Shown one piece after another: positions 22,492 through 33,350 of a stretch of 64,000 nt of DNA. Under the pieces are notes generated by a model. That model made no database searches and was not told the origin of the DNA. It saw only the letters and a list, made by a program, of their open reading frames with translations. Within the stretch, counting starts at the first letter, position 1, and every line of letters starts with the position of its first letter. The position numbers were made by a program, and so were the translations under genes. Origin of the DNA: Paralithodes platypus (taxonomy: Eukaryota; Arthropoda; Malacostraca; Decapoda; Lithodidae); the NCBI GenBank assembly GCA_032716605.1, contig JAVRFV010002373.1, positions 234,001-298,000 on the forward strand. The letters are read 5' to 3'.

Positions 22492-23329
22492 TTAAAGGTG
22501 GGTGTGCATGCTATTATTTTCCTCCACAATCATTACCGGCAGTGTGCACTATAGCTTTTGGTGCAATATTTTCTGCTACAATGGCTTAATTATTTATATA
22601 ATGGCCAAAATAGGATATGGGTGACACTTTTCTGGATTCGGAGTTTAAGCGCTCTGATGACGTATGCCCAGCAACACAACAAGCTCTTCTGATAGGTGGA
22701 AATGGAGGATAGTGACAGTAGTTCCGATTCGTTTGCCAATACTGAGGGTGATAACCGTGATTATGGCGAAGAACCTCAAGTGATGAATATTGGTGGTGTC
22801 TAGGCTTATATGTATGAACCTGTAGGACGAGATCCAGCAGCAGGAGAGGAGGGAGAAGCAGCTGTGATTACCGCCCGCCTTGTTTACACTACTTGGAGCC
22901 ACGGCGGACGCTACCGATCATGTCCCCGTCTATTTTGACTGCATTTGGATATAATAATGGAATCCCGCCCCTCACGCCTCCATGACTTATTGTCATCATC
23001 ATATACATTGCCAACAGGGTGCACATAACAGAAAAAATCCCCGTAAAAATAGACGGGAACTTAACCGCGGCGATCGACTTATGTAAACATGATGACCGTA
23101 CGCCTGGTCACTTACATATCCTTCCCAACAATGTTTGCGCCACTCACTGTTTTTTTTTTATTTATTTTTTTTTTTTTAGCCTAGTTGCTAGTAGTTGAAT
23201 TTCAGCCAATACATTTCTTTAGCCTAGGTTAGGCCTATATCCATCGATGCTGACTGTATAATTTGGGCTAGGCTTAAGTTAGCCCATATTATCCACTCTC
23301 CTGACTCCTGAAATTGGCAAGCACGTATG

Positions 23330-23765
23330 GGTGGGAGGGTGGTTTGGGGGATGGTGGGGGGAAGGTAGAAGGGTAATTGACTGTGTTACAAATATGGAGC
23401 CGATTGGTGAGGTAGTTTCGCCACCACGGATTTTCATGTTTTATGTGATGATCTACGGATAGGCTGGAAGTGGGTGGTGGGAGGAAGTTGGGGTTGTGGT
23501 GGGGGGAAGACAGAAGGGTAGGGGACTTGTCACACAAATATGGAACCAATTGGCGCAGTCGTTTCGCCGCCACATATTTTCCTTTTTTTCCTTTGTGATG
23601 GCCTGATGCGGCGACCCATGGTCGGCGAGTGGATTGGGGGAGGGGGTTGGGGTGGTGGTAGCAAGAAGCCAGAAGGGTAAGGTATACATACATGTGGTAG
23701 AAATATGAAAGCTATAGGTGCAGTCGTTTCGCTGCTACGATTTTCTTTCGGCGAGTCCGTATATA
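23330..23765. repeat. degenerate three-unit tandem repeat inside the THAP transposon
   Basis: Three units carry AGAAGGGTA followed ~50 bp later by a G(T/C)AGTTTCGCC-like block, at about 23367, 23512 and 23671, so the period drifts from 145 to 159 bp. They are G-rich on +, with no conserved frame. Confidence 0.6.
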
Positions 23766-23812
23766 TACGGACCTGGCACTGGGCGTGACAAGACCCCAGT
23801 CCGTATAGGCAA

Positions 23813-24046
23813 TCAGCGGGTGCATCTAGCCATACCCATACTCCACCGCACTTTATTGTCAAAGCATTCATCACGAAAGTGTCCATTGCATATGAAGCTT
23901 GTTTTGGGCTTTGCCTCCCACACTCTGGTTCTTTGTATAAACTTCACCCATTTGTTACAATGGTATGGATCACTTGGAAACTTGTGTAGTGCTATGTTTG
24001 GTCCAGGGATGTTGCTACACCCGAAAACAGCACACCTATTCACCAT
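23813..24046 (-). CDS. THAP zinc-finger domain protein (transposase N-terminus remnant)
   Basis: The ATG is at 24046 on the minus strand, 77 codons. The THAP signature is complete: MVNRCAVFGCSN at the start (C-x4-C), then HKFPSDPYHCNKWV, and CNGHF (C-x2-H) near residue 53 followed by F. THAP domains bind DNA through this C2CH zinc site and head the transposases of P and Kolobok elements as well as host proteins. Here the frame stops shortly after the domain, without a nuclease domain. Its position in the middle of a TTAA-flanked insert argues for a transposon origin. It may be a truncated transposase or the first exon of a longer gene. Confidence 0.7.
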   Translation of the reverse strand: MVNRCAVFGCSNIPGPNIALHKFPSDPYHCNKWVKFIQRTRVWEAKPKTSFICNGHFRDECFDNKVRWSMGMARCTR

Positions 24047-24278
24047 TTTTGCTATACTTGCTGATGTTTACTTCCCAAATGTTTGCCTGGACCTATGTCA
24101 CATCCTCACGTGAGTACTAGTTGCAAGGGGTCGCAATTCAATATCTATTTTTGATTTGTTCTCTAATATTGAAGATTAGTTTTGACAAAGGAGTAGTCAG
24201 GTTGATTACTGGAGATCTAAACATCTATTTAAATACATTATGAATTAATTTTAATTTTGCATGCCCCACCACCTTTAA

Positions 24279-24843
24279 AATATGCAGATAAGTTGTTAAT
24301 AGATAAACTTAGTTCTTGCATCACCAGTCTATTTACGCATGGTGTCCTGCCGGAGTCTCTGATATCCGTAATACTTGTTCCTGTTATTAAAGATAAATCG
24401 GGTAAAATTACAGCTAAAGACAACTTCCGCCCAGTAGCACTTGCTAGTGTGGTTAGTAAGGTAGTTGAAATTATATTGCTAGAAAGAATGTCTGCATATA
24501 TTGTCACCAGCAGCAATCAGTTTGGCTTTAAGAAAAAGCATGGCACAGACCAATGCATGTACGTGCTGAAAGAAGTGATTGATACATACAACAAGCTAAA
24601 TAGCTCAATTTTCTCTTGTTTTCTTGATGCAAGTAAGGCTTTTGATAGGGTGTGTCACAAAACCTTATTTGAAAAATTAGTTAACAGGGGAGTGCCTAGC
24701 TATATTATTAGGATACTTATTTTCTGGTATGCTAACCAAAAAATGTGTGTAAGATGGGGCAACATCCTGTCGGGCTCTTTTGCCGTAACCAATGGTGTTA
24801 GGCAGGGGAGGATATTGTCTCCTTATCTTTTCAACGTCTACAT
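24279..24843 (+). mobile_element. LINE family C, fragment 3 of 3 (RT domain)
   Basis: An open frame of ~190 codons continues the RT: YADKLLIDKLSS, DNFRPVALASVVSKVVE, NQFGFKKKHGTDQCMY, CFLDASKAFDRVCHKTLF, FWYANQKMCVRWGN and NGVRQGRILSPYLFNVY. It breaks off before the YxDD box at the left end of the hAT-type MITE. Confidence 0.85.
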
Positions 24844-25259
24844 CAGCGTTTCTTAACCTGGGGGGCGCGCCCCTCTAGGGGGGCATTTGACAATGCTAGG
24901 GGGGGCGTGGGGTAATCAAAGTTCAAAATAGGGCTAGGCCATTCAAATGCATACAGGGTAATCCTAAAGATATGTATAAATAAGAAACTTTGATAGGAAA
25001 AATTCACGACCGTCATTCCGAGTAACCACATGTAGTGTTGACATAAAACTATTAATCAGTTTTAATCCTTGTATGCAGATTGGTTATTTTTTTGCCCGTT
25101 TTACAGTATCTTGCGTCTTAAGCATCCATATGGAATGGATTTCTAGGCATCAGAGGCATGTGTGGGTGTGGGTGGGGGGGGGGGGGGGGGGGGGGGGGGC
25201 ATCATGAATACAGTCCTGACCAAAGGGGGGCGCGGTGCTAAAAAGGTTAAGAACCACTG
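24844..25259. mobile_element. hAT-type MITE
   Basis: Ends are CAGCGTTTCTTAACCT (left) and, reversed, CAGTGGTTCTTAACCT (right), the CAGTGG..TTAACC signature of hAT elements. The interior is G-rich, including a G run at 25172-25199. The flanking 8-mers (GTCTACAT and AGTTAGTG) do not match, so the junction was rearranged or the ends eroded. Confidence 0.75.
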
Positions 25260-25261
25260 AG

Positions 25262-26990
25262 TTAGTGTGTGGATAGCAGGCAAGACTTGGCATAAACTCC
25301 GTCCAATCTTCTTAGCAAGGATGTGTATTGGAATGAATCTGGTGGTGTCACCAACCCCAGCCTTGAACCAGAGTTCTTCAAGTCCATTAATTTGAAGCTC
25401 CCTCCACTAGAACATCAGCAGAATGAATACATCGGTGTCAGATGAGAGTACAATGATTCTAGGTATACCACATTTTACGGCGTGCATGGCATGTGGTATA
25501 ATCCTCCAGTCAGCTTGTACATCTAAGTTCAGTTCCGAAAACTCCAATGGTCCTCTTGTCTTTGAACAACAGGGAGCAACAATGCTGTTCGGTCCACATA
25601 AGTTACTCACAATGATGTCCATCTTAGGGCAACTCCAGTTTCGCATGAGGATATCTTCGTGAATTCGTTTTGTTGACATTGGATGGCCAAAACCTGTCCA
25701 TTTCTCGAGGAATAGAGGTATTCTTTAATATTTTGTGTAGTTCTATGGTTAATGTCTTCTCTCGTTGTTGCCGCTCAGAATCCTTCACTGATTTTTCTAT
25801 GTATTAATCAAATACCAAATCAATTCTTGAGGCATCCTTTGCCGTTGACGAAAAATAATCTAAAAAGGCATTGGAGAATTCACCAAAATTCTTGCAACTT
25901 TTTCTTTGAATCTTTCGAATATTTGCCATTACATCAACTATATAACAAGTTCTTGCTGAGTTATTAGTTGTCGGTATTGTGCAGTCCTGATCATTGAGAT
26001 GAGTTTTCAAGTTCGTGGATAATTTGACTTCATTGGCTTAGCCATGTGTCCTTCACTATCAAAGAGAGGGGATTCAGAACACACATCATACTGCAAGAGT
26101 TCATCCGTTGTCATCCCTCGCACCTTTGCAGTTTCCAGGGACCGACTCATATTCTTGTTTGTTTAGTTTTACTTTTCCTTTGTGTTGGAGGGATTCTTTA
26201 CAAATTGAAGCAAAGGTTTGAGTTTGGTTCGATGGATTGTGTCTAATAATCGAGTGGTCTTTTCAATGTATCTTTCTGTATGCAGTTTCTCATGATTGTC
26301 CTTACCAATTCTTTCGACATGCAGCAACTGTTCTCTGATATCCTCTGACATGACCTCCTTTGTTAGAATATTGTGCAATCTTTTCTCCGACGGTGGAATG
26401 ATGAAGGGATTTTCATTCTTCTCAATCACATCTAATATGGCTTGAATGTTGGCCTCCTCTAATTCAGTTGCTACTTTGCTGAATGTCCTGTTCACTTGCA
26501 ATTCATATGAAGAACCAGCCAGACCAGCTAGTTCTCGGTGTAGGTTTGCTATGGCCATTATTTCATGGCATGTTAGTTGCCACTTCGTGACAAACTTCTT
26601 CTTTCGGGAACTTCCAATAATTCCTTATATGCTTTTCTGGGCTCTGTTGATGGTCTGTTACAAAGCCAAGTCTGCTCCTACTGCTTTGAAACATCCTTTA
26701 GTATGTTTAACAACAAATCTACCATCCATGAATATTGAATGTATTTCTGGTGCTGTCTCTTGCAGCTTCTTCATGTCCTCTAAATAGAGAGAGCACCACC
26801 TCAAATAATTAGTGGAATCAAAAGCGGCAAACAGGGGAAGCAAAACTTGTATGGACTGTACTTGGAGGCTCCAATTTTCCTCTTAATCACTTTGAATGAG
26901 GTTTTCAATTTTAGACACTAGATGTAAAAAGGTGTAGCCTACCAATATTGGAATGTCTCACTGTCCATACTTTTCATTTGATGAACATCA
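25262..26990 (-). pseudogene. remnant of repetitive PIN/FEN-like mobile-element-associated protein
   Basis: Read on the minus strand from right to left: LPLFAAFDSTNYLRWCSLYL, PEIHSIFMDGRFVVKHTKGC (26658-26843), CHEIMAIANLHRELAGLAGS (26169-26558), then DLVFDTYIEKSVKDSERQ (about 25770-25810), ADWRIIPHAMHAVKCGI and IVLSSDTDVFILLMF (25407-25679), and VGDTTRFIPIHILAKKIG to 25262. This order matches a widespread multi-copy family in aquatic invertebrates with an EADTR/DTDVxxLL nuclease-like core; that link is from memory. Stops and frame changes occur between blocks, and the C-terminus is cut by the hAT-type MITE. Confidence 0.55.
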
Positions 26991-27181
26991 ACCTGGAAAG
27001 AGAAGGCATTCATAATATTGAAGAAAGTAATAATTTAATAAGGATTTGTTTTTAGAATAAAATAAATAATATTTTGAAAAAAAAAAAAAAAAAATCCAAG
27101 ATTGATCCATGCAAAGTAATAATAAAAAAAAAAGCAAAGTGAGTCGAAATTGACATTATATGTTTTATCTTGTTTTTCTCA

Positions 27182-27828
27182 TTAACCCGGCAAGCGCGAT
27201 AGGCCTCACGGAAGGCTTCCTATAGGGAACGCGATAGGCCTCACGGAAGCAGGACCATAAAAAAAGCCTTCCATAAAAAAAAAGGGCCTATCAAAACAAA
27301 GGAATTTGTCTCTAGGTGAGATAATTCCCCTCCAGTACTCATCCATGTAAATCTCACCCACCCCCCTCCCCTCCTTCCCCACCTTATTCCCCCCTCCCTC
27401 CCCTCCTCAATTATCACCTATTTTTCCTCTTATTATCATCATTTATCGGTTATTTTTCTCTCCCGCGATAATGTAGCACAAGTGGGTTGCATAAAGATCG
27501 TTATGCAACACCCAGACACCGGCACACACCGCCCCGCTCGTCTCAGTTGACTCCCAGACAGCGAGAGGGGAGGGCTGCCTGTGTCTCTCTCTCGCCTGAG
27601 ATTATGACCGGGTGGCCAATATCTTCGTTTTTCACCACCCAAATGCTTTTCCCACTTATTTTAGCACTCTTGAAGGTTCATATATACATCATATATGTAA
27701 AATAAAAGCATACCGAAAACAAATAATGGTTTATATTGTAAATATAACGAATTCTGTCAGAATCCAGGGCTAGAAATGCACAAATAACTACCCTAGCACC
27801 TAGGTCTATATCGCGCTTGTCAGGTTAA
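27182..27828. mobile_element. TTAA-flanked MITE, family T1, copy 1
   Basis: Ends TTAACCCGGCAAGCGCGATA and, reversed, TTAACCTGACAAGCGCGATA. The interior C-rich block (about 27362-27440) and the block near 27620-27660 resemble 59395-59720. piggyBac-type termini (TTAACC) are suggested. No transposase. Confidence 0.75.
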
Positions 27829-28672
27829 GTGTAGATCCAGATGTATAGGCTAACAGTACATTATACTGTACTCACTTTTTCTCATTTGTATTCAAAAGGA
27901 TTGTCCATTGGGGGTATTTCATCAGAATTTGGAGGATATTGTGGGTAATATTCTTGAGATGCATGGATATTTCACATAACGTCATATGTTGTGACCTTTT
28001 GACCCCCAATTAGGCCTACCTAAATATTATATAAATCTAAATTATGGGTATATCATTTAAAAGGGCTTTTCAGGATCAAGATTATGAGGGTATATAATTT
28101 ATGTAAGATGAATGGATGCAAAGTAATGATTATTTAAGTTACCCTTCTTATAAACAATTTGAGCATAAGAAAACGCTTGAAGCAAAAAGTAGAGATTTTG
28201 TTCATTTAGTACAGTACTAACTGACAACTATACCAATAAAGTACATTATATTCACAGCAATGTGTTATTTGTTATACTTCCTAAAGAATTAGACCCTTAA
28301 AAAGGTTAAATTGTTGATCTGGAGTGTGCTGTGGGTAATTTTCTAATGATAGGTGATTTTCGTATTTGACCGAATTTTAGTTTACCTTTTGACCTCTGGT
28401 GACCTTAATATTAATTTAATTGTTATCATTCATATATCACATGAAAGGACATTCAAATACCAATGTTTTGATGGTTAGCTCGTCTCTATAGGTTGATTAG
28501 CTAAATAGTTATGGTAATTTTTGTTACCTTTACCCCTAAAAAATTGCCTAAATTTTTCTATCGGAACCCTAAATCTAGACATCAATATCTCACTTATTGC
28601 CGGGTTACAGAAGTGGTACCCATGGTTTTCTGATGAGGTAAGTGGTCTACTTCAAAACTGAAGTGGTAACTT
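27829..28672. other. gene-free AT-rich spacer
   Basis: AT-rich sequence. No ORF, exon or recognised repeat was seen. Confidence 0.4.
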
Positions 28673-28886
28673 AAGCCGGTATCACACGAGCACTTTTTCA
28701 CTCAACATTTATACTCAACACTGGTTGGCAGCTTATGAGGTCAACATTTAGAATATTTCGGTCACCTAAAGTAATCTAGCAACAGTCTAGTTTCCGAAAC
28801 CAGGGCAAAATACTTCAGAAATGTTGAGAGAAAAATGTTGATCATCGGATGTTGACTATAAAAGCTCTCGTGTGATACCGGCTTTA
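28673..28886. mobile_element. MITE with GCCGGTATCACAC ends, copy 1
   Basis: Inverted ends read GCCGGTATCACACGAGC and, reversed, GCCGGTATCACACGAGAGC, with TTA/TAA next to them. It is about 210 bp. A second copy lies at 46808-47023. The ends and the 3-bp target suggest PIF/Harbinger; not proven. Confidence 0.7.
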
Positions 28887-28988
28887 GGGCACATATTTTG
28901 CACACAGGAACCCCCCTAGCTGATAGACTATAGATTCCCGACCAGCAACTGAACTGATTGAAGTATAAATGACTTTTATTGGGTTTGG

Positions 28989-29571
28989 TATAGTCCATTT
29001 TTTCCAGCTGAGGGTAAATTGTCATGTTTCTATCTTTGTTGCTCAGTTATAAGGTAGATTTTGTAGCAAGATATGTTAAATATGAAAACTTGGCATTACT
29101 ATGATGCAGAGCCATAGCCTAGTAGTTTCATATATTTCCATTAGGTATCGAGACATCAGCTGCTTAGGGATTGTAATGAAATATAGTTAGCCATTTATGT
29201 TTAGGGTCCCTTTTACATAGCGCATCACTGCTACCTTTCCCGCCCACTAGATCACTGACAGCCGAGCATTTCAAAACACAGGTCGGTGTCAAGACTTTCT
29301 AAGAGATTATGGTTTACCTATATAAGGAATAAGTATTAATGATTTCAGATGTATTGAAAGTTTAGCATATAATATAGGGATATAAGAAACTCCTAGACTA
29401 CATACATGTATTAGTTATTTTGTTTAGAACTGTAATACTAAGGATTGTTGTTGTTACAGGATGTGATGTACCGGACCTCAATTGTTTGTACAATAAAACC
29501 ACAATACTAATCAAGCTGGTTTCACTACAGGGATTCAATTTACTATCAGCTGGAAAAAATAGAGTAGTATG
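28989..29571. mobile_element. TIR element family FB, copy 2 (no minisatellite)
   Basis: Inverted ends TTTTTTCCAGCTGAGGGTAA (left) and TTTTTTCCAGCTGATAGTAA (right, reversed). The ~100 bp after the left end (TTTCTATCTTTG, GATTTTGTAGCAAGATA) matches, reversed, the right shoulder of the foldback element at 35.3-36.85 kb. Confidence 0.65.
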
Positions 29572-29629
29572 TCCTAGCGTGTTTCACATGCTCGCACCCA
29601 GTAGGGGAACACCTCGACGATGTATTTTT

Positions 29630-29950
29630 GTTTTTCTATTTTCCAACTTACTTCCTCTCGGGCATAGGCTGAGAGCCTTAACATTCACCGCTTTACAATG
29701 AACAGTGAAGCCCATGAGGTCTTGTTCCATTCTAGGGAGTGAGACATGTGAAGCACGTAGAGTACAACGAGCACCTGTCATCTTGCCTTCACATGAGGCA
29801 CGGTGCTCACTCATGGCCCGAAACGACCCCATCTCTGAAGCCACCTCGTTCCTGTGCTTCACTGTCTCACCCACTACACTCGGACTCTCACACTTACACA
29901 CACACAACGCCACCTGTTGAGCAGATAACTCACCAGGCATTGCACCCCTA
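29630..29950 (-). mobile_element. poly-A-tailed non-autonomous retroposon, copy 2
   Basis: Diverged copy of 11898-12175 (CTCTCGGGCATAGGCTGAGAG; CACCTGTTGAGCAG). Minus orientation, with an A-rich end near 29620. Confidence 0.55.
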
Positions 29951-30059
29951 TAGCATATTTTGACAACTTCACGACATTGCCCTACATCGCTATCCTCTAT
30001 CCATAAAATACTACTCTTCCCACTACATATCATACATGTAACACCATACACTTACCTTA

Positions 30060-33000
30060 TAAATATGGCAGTACAATTGTTAAGAGCAAACCTGGTGGTC
30101 CCTCGGATATCCACCCCCGGCAGGGTTGGGTTATTGACACAGGGCCCTCCCGGTCGTCATCATGCGACTGTGTAAAGAGCATTGCAACGTCCCAAAGCTG
30201 CTTGTCAGTACAGCTATTTCTTTAGTAATATAAGGGGACTTCACTCTAACATCAATTCTGTACACCAATTTCTTCAAGCAGAATCCCCTACTCTCCTTTT
30301 TTTGACAGAGACTCAAGTAACATCCACATCTGACACATCTAGATTTAATTTTCCAGGTTATCAACTGCTCCAAAATTTCAGACCTAAAGGTGGTGTATGT
30401 TGCTTCGCAAAATCTGAAATTGCCCTGGAGGAGGTTACTAGTTTCAATTGTCCCTATTTTGATTATTCTATATACAAATTAATTTCTGCTGGTAAATTTA
30501 AATACATATGTTGCATCTACCGTTCCCCAAATACTCCTCCAGAGCAAAGTCTTTTTGATTCTCTGTCCTCACAACTCAGTGTCCTCAACTTAAATGCTTC
30601 TTCTGAAATCACTGTGTTGGGTGATTTTAATGTCCATAATGTTGAATGGCTCACTCATTCAGCCAGGACTGATGATGCTGGTCTTGAATGTGAGCTATTT
30701 GCAGACTCATTTAATCTCATTCAACTAGTCAACCAACCCACCCGTGTACCAGATAATCCTAATCATAATTCCCACCTACTGGACTTATTTTTAACAACCA
30801 ATTCAGAAAATTATGATGTTACAGTGAGGTCCCCACTTGGATCTTCTGATCACTGTCTGATACAGGCCACCTGTCTATCACCTACCACACCTTCCCACTC
30901 TGAACCTGTTTTGGTGACTAAATGGCATTACGATAGGGCAGACTGGGAGGGTCTTCAAGGTTTCTTTATTGATATTCCCTGGACCTCTTTCTTTTCTAAT
31001 GATGCACACTCCACCTTGAGCCACATACAAGATTTTGTAAAAATTGGAATGGAAACTTTTATTCCTCATCAAAAGTACAGTAAAAGATCTAATTCACCTA
31101 AATGGTTTGACCATAATTGTGCTAGAGTAACTGAACAAAAAGCAATAGCCTACAATGCATACACAAGATCAAAAGCACATGAAGCCTTTAATTACTTTAG
31201 AAACATCAGAAATCATGCCAAAACTGTATTAAACCTAACTAAATCAAACTTTCTCCATAAGCAGGCAAATAAACTTCTAAATAATCCAAATGATAACAAA
31301 ATATTTTGGTCTACTCTTAACTCATTCAAATCCAACTTCACTACTGCTTCATCCATTCCACCATTAAAATCTCCGACTGGCAATCTTGTAAGTGACCCAC
31401 GAGGTAAAGCTAACCTTCTTGCAGATATTTTCTCCACCAACTCAACCTTAGATGAAATAAATCAAGATGTCCCTGTACTTAATTTTAATTCACCTGAAAT
31501 TCCCTCACTTAAGATCCACACCAGACATGTCAAAACTATTTTGCAGAATCTCTCAGTAGATAAGGCTCCTGGTCCAGATGAAATTCCTCCAATAGTACTT
31601 AAGAATTGCTCCTTGGTGCTCGCTCCTGTATTGGCAAAAAATTTCCGTCTGTGTACTCATACCTCATGCTTCCCAGTACCCTGGAAAGAAGCAAACATCC
31701 ATCCAGTTCCTAAAAAAGGTGCCTCTTCAGATCCATCAAACTACAGACCAATAGCTATAACTTCCACTCCTGGCAAAGTTTTTGAAATTATATTAAATAA
31801 TCACATAATTAAGCATCTGGAGAATAATAAATTAATCAGTGATAGGCAATATGGTTTTAGACGATGTCGATCAACTGCAGACATTCTTTGCCTTCTTACG
31901 CATCAAATCAACCAAGCTACAGACCAACATGGTGAAACACATACAATAGCACTGGATATATCAAAGGCATTTGATAGAGTCTGGCATCAATCCTTATTGT
32001 CGAAGATGTCACACTACGGCCTTGCATCATTAGTTCCACTAATTTCTTCTTATCTTCATAACAGAAAAATACGTGTAATGGTAGATGGCCTTTATTCTCA
32101 ATTTCACTCAATAAATGCTGGTGTTCCCCAGGGATCAGTTTTGACCCCAACTCTGTTCCTCATTCATATCAATGATCTCATATCTACCACTCATAATCCA
32201 ATACATTCCTACGCAGATGACTCAACACTCCACAGTTCCTTCACATTTACCAATTCTTTCACCCAACCCGATCTTATAAATTCAAAAATAAACACTGCAA
32301 TTTCTCTGAACCAGGACCTTTCTAGAATTAATGAATGGGGACAAGAGAATCTAGTTTCCTTTAATGCACAGAAAACCAAGTACATTCAATTTTCTAACCG
32401 ACAGAATCTCACTGACTCCCATATATTTTTTAATGATGTAAATATTCCCACTTCCCCTAGTATTGACATTCTCGGTGTAACATTAACTACTAACTTGAGC
32501 TGGACACATTATGTTAGAAGCATTGCTAAGAATGCCTCTAAAAAACTGGGACTCCTGTACAGAGTTCGAGAATTCTTCACTGACGAGCAGTTGGCCGTAA
32601 TATATAAAAGTCATGTGCGCTCTCAGATGGATTACTGTTCACCTCTGTGGGGTGGAAGTGGAGTGGTTGCATTGAGGCAGTTGGACAAAATTCAAAATAA
32701 AGCTATTAGATTAATCAATAACCCTGCAATCACACAGGACCTTCCTACATTAGCCATACGAAGAAACGTTGCATCCCTTGCATTATTCTACAGATATTTT
32801 CACAGCAATTGTTCCGAGGAACTTGCTTCAATTGTGCCGCCTCTCCACATCTTTCCCCGTAGAACTAGGGCAGCTGAGAGCGCCCATGAATTTACACTTT
32901 CTCCTCCACAATGCAGAACTTCTGCTTATCAGAATTCATTTATCCCCAGAGCTACTACTCTTTGGAATTCACTTCCCTCGAATTGCTTTCCACAAACTTA

Positions 33001-33112
33001 CAATCAACAAATGTTTAAATCCAGTTGTTACAAACATTTTATGAATGGAGGATGCCTTTAGGCACATGGACCTTTTTGTTTTATCTGTGTTTTTCCTTCC
33101 TCCGTTCATTGT

Positions 33113-33145
<33 letters not shown>
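30060..33145 (+). mobile_element. LINE family E (Jockey-like), near full-length with poly-A
   Basis: One long ORF followed by a short 3' UTR and an A run at 33118-33145. The SINE head begins directly after the tail. The intact frame and long A tail suggest a young insertion. ORF1 was not found, so the copy may be 5'-truncated or belong to a one-ORF arrangement. Confidence 0.85.
30182..33061 (+). CDS. LINE E ORF2: endonuclease / reverse transcriptase
   Basis: An uninterrupted frame of 959 codons; the first codon shown is TTG, so the true start is unknown. N-terminal endonuclease: FSNIRGLHSNINSV, FLTETQVTS, GGVCCFAK, VLGDFNVHN (~residue 145) and GSSDHCLIQ (~220). RT: DKAPGPDEIPPIVLKN, NYRPIAITSTPGKVFE, RQYGFRRCRSTADIL, ALDISKAFDRVWH (~590), NAGVPQGSVLTPTLF (~646) and HSYADDSTLHSS (~676). 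Then a thumb/C-terminal region with MDYCSPLWGGSGVVAL and RRNVASLALFYRYF. All catalytic motifs are present and the length is normal, so the protein may be functional. It nicks target DNA and copies its RNA at the break. ADDS with these flanks suggests the Jockey/I assemblage. Confidence 0.9.
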   Translation: MQRPKAACQYSYFFSNIRGLHSNINSVHQFLQAESPTLLFLTETQVTSTSDTSRFNFPGYQLLQNFRPKGGVCCFAKSEIALEEVTSFNCPYFDYSIYKLISAGKFKYICCIYRSPNTPPEQSLFDSLSSQLSVLNLNASSEITVLGDFNVHNVEWLTHSARTDDAGLECELFADSFNLIQLVNQPTRVPDNPNHNSHLLDLFLTTNSENYDVTVRSPLGSSDHCLIQATCLSPTTPSHSEPVLVTKWHYDRADWEGLQGFFIDIPWTSFFSNDAHSTLSHIQDFVKIGMETFIPHQKYSKRSNSPKWFDHNCARVTEQKAIAYNAYTRSKAHEAFNYFRNIRNHAKTVLNLTKSNFLHKQANKLLNNPNDNKIFWSTLNSFKSNFTTASSIPPLKSPTGNLVSDPRGKANLLADIFSTNSTLDEINQDVPVLNFNSPEIPSLKIHTRHVKTILQNLSVDKAPGPDEIPPIVLKNCSLVLAPVLAKNFRLCTHTSCFPVPWKEANIHPVPKKGASSDPSNYRPIAITSTPGKVFEIILNNHIIKHLENNKLISDRQYGFRRCRSTADILCLLTHQINQATDQHGETHTIALDISKAFDRVWHQSLLSKMSHYGLASLVPLISSYLHNRKIRVMVDGLYSQFHSINAGVPQGSVLTPTLFLIHINDLISTTHNPIHSYADDSTLHSSFTFTNSFTQPDLINSKINTAISLNQDLSRINEWGQENLVSFNAQKTKYIQFSNRQNLTDSHIFFNDVNIPTSPSIDILGVTLTTNLSWTHYVRSIAKNASKKLGLLYRVREFFTDEQLAVIYKSHVRSQMDYCSPLWGGSGVVALRQLDKIQNKAIRLINNPAITQDLPTLAIRRNVASLALFYRYFHSNCSEELASIVPPLHIFPRRTRAAESAHEFTLSPPQCRTSAYQNSFIPRATTLWNSLPSNCFPQTYNQQMFKSSCYKHFMNGGCL

Positions 33146-33350
33146 TGGGAATATTCATACAGTGCTATTCAATCAGGGAACAATGAGGGTATTTTATTGA
33201 CGTTTCGGTGGGCTTGTGGTAATGCACTGATACCAGGTACAGCACAAATTCCATCCCAATAATATCTTCCCATTGATACATCGGGATTTGAACCCAGGAC
33301 CTTTGGATTACCAGGCCAGTGGCAAGACCACTCCACCACACCTCCCCTCA
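33146..33350 (-). mobile_element. tRNA-derived SINE, copy 2
   Basis: Minus-strand head GGTGTGGTGGAGTGGTCTTG with GGGTTCAAATCCCG, and the same body and 3' end as 12180-12400. It abuts the poly-A tail of LINE E. Confidence 0.75.

Larger units (their letters stand above)
22492..24278. mobile_element. TTAA-flanked DNA transposon with THAP ORF (Kolobok-like)
   Basis: TTAA occurs at 22492-22495 and 24275-24278. Just inside are inverted ends AGGTGGGTGTGCATGC (left) and, reversed, AGGTGGTGGGGCATGC (right), identical at 13 of 16 positions. Removing the insert rejoins LINE C codons AEHLK and YADKLL, apart from one extra base. The minus strand carries a THAP-domain ORF. TTAA targets plus THAP fit the Kolobok superfamily, but no transposase catalytic domain was found. 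A + strand relic near 22700-22900 (SDSFANTEGDN, AYMYEPVGRDP) is unexplained. Confidence 0.65.

Noticed and set aside
29584..30051. 155-codon minus-strand ORF
   Set aside because: It overlaps a retroposon whose other copy (11898-12175) does not keep the frame.
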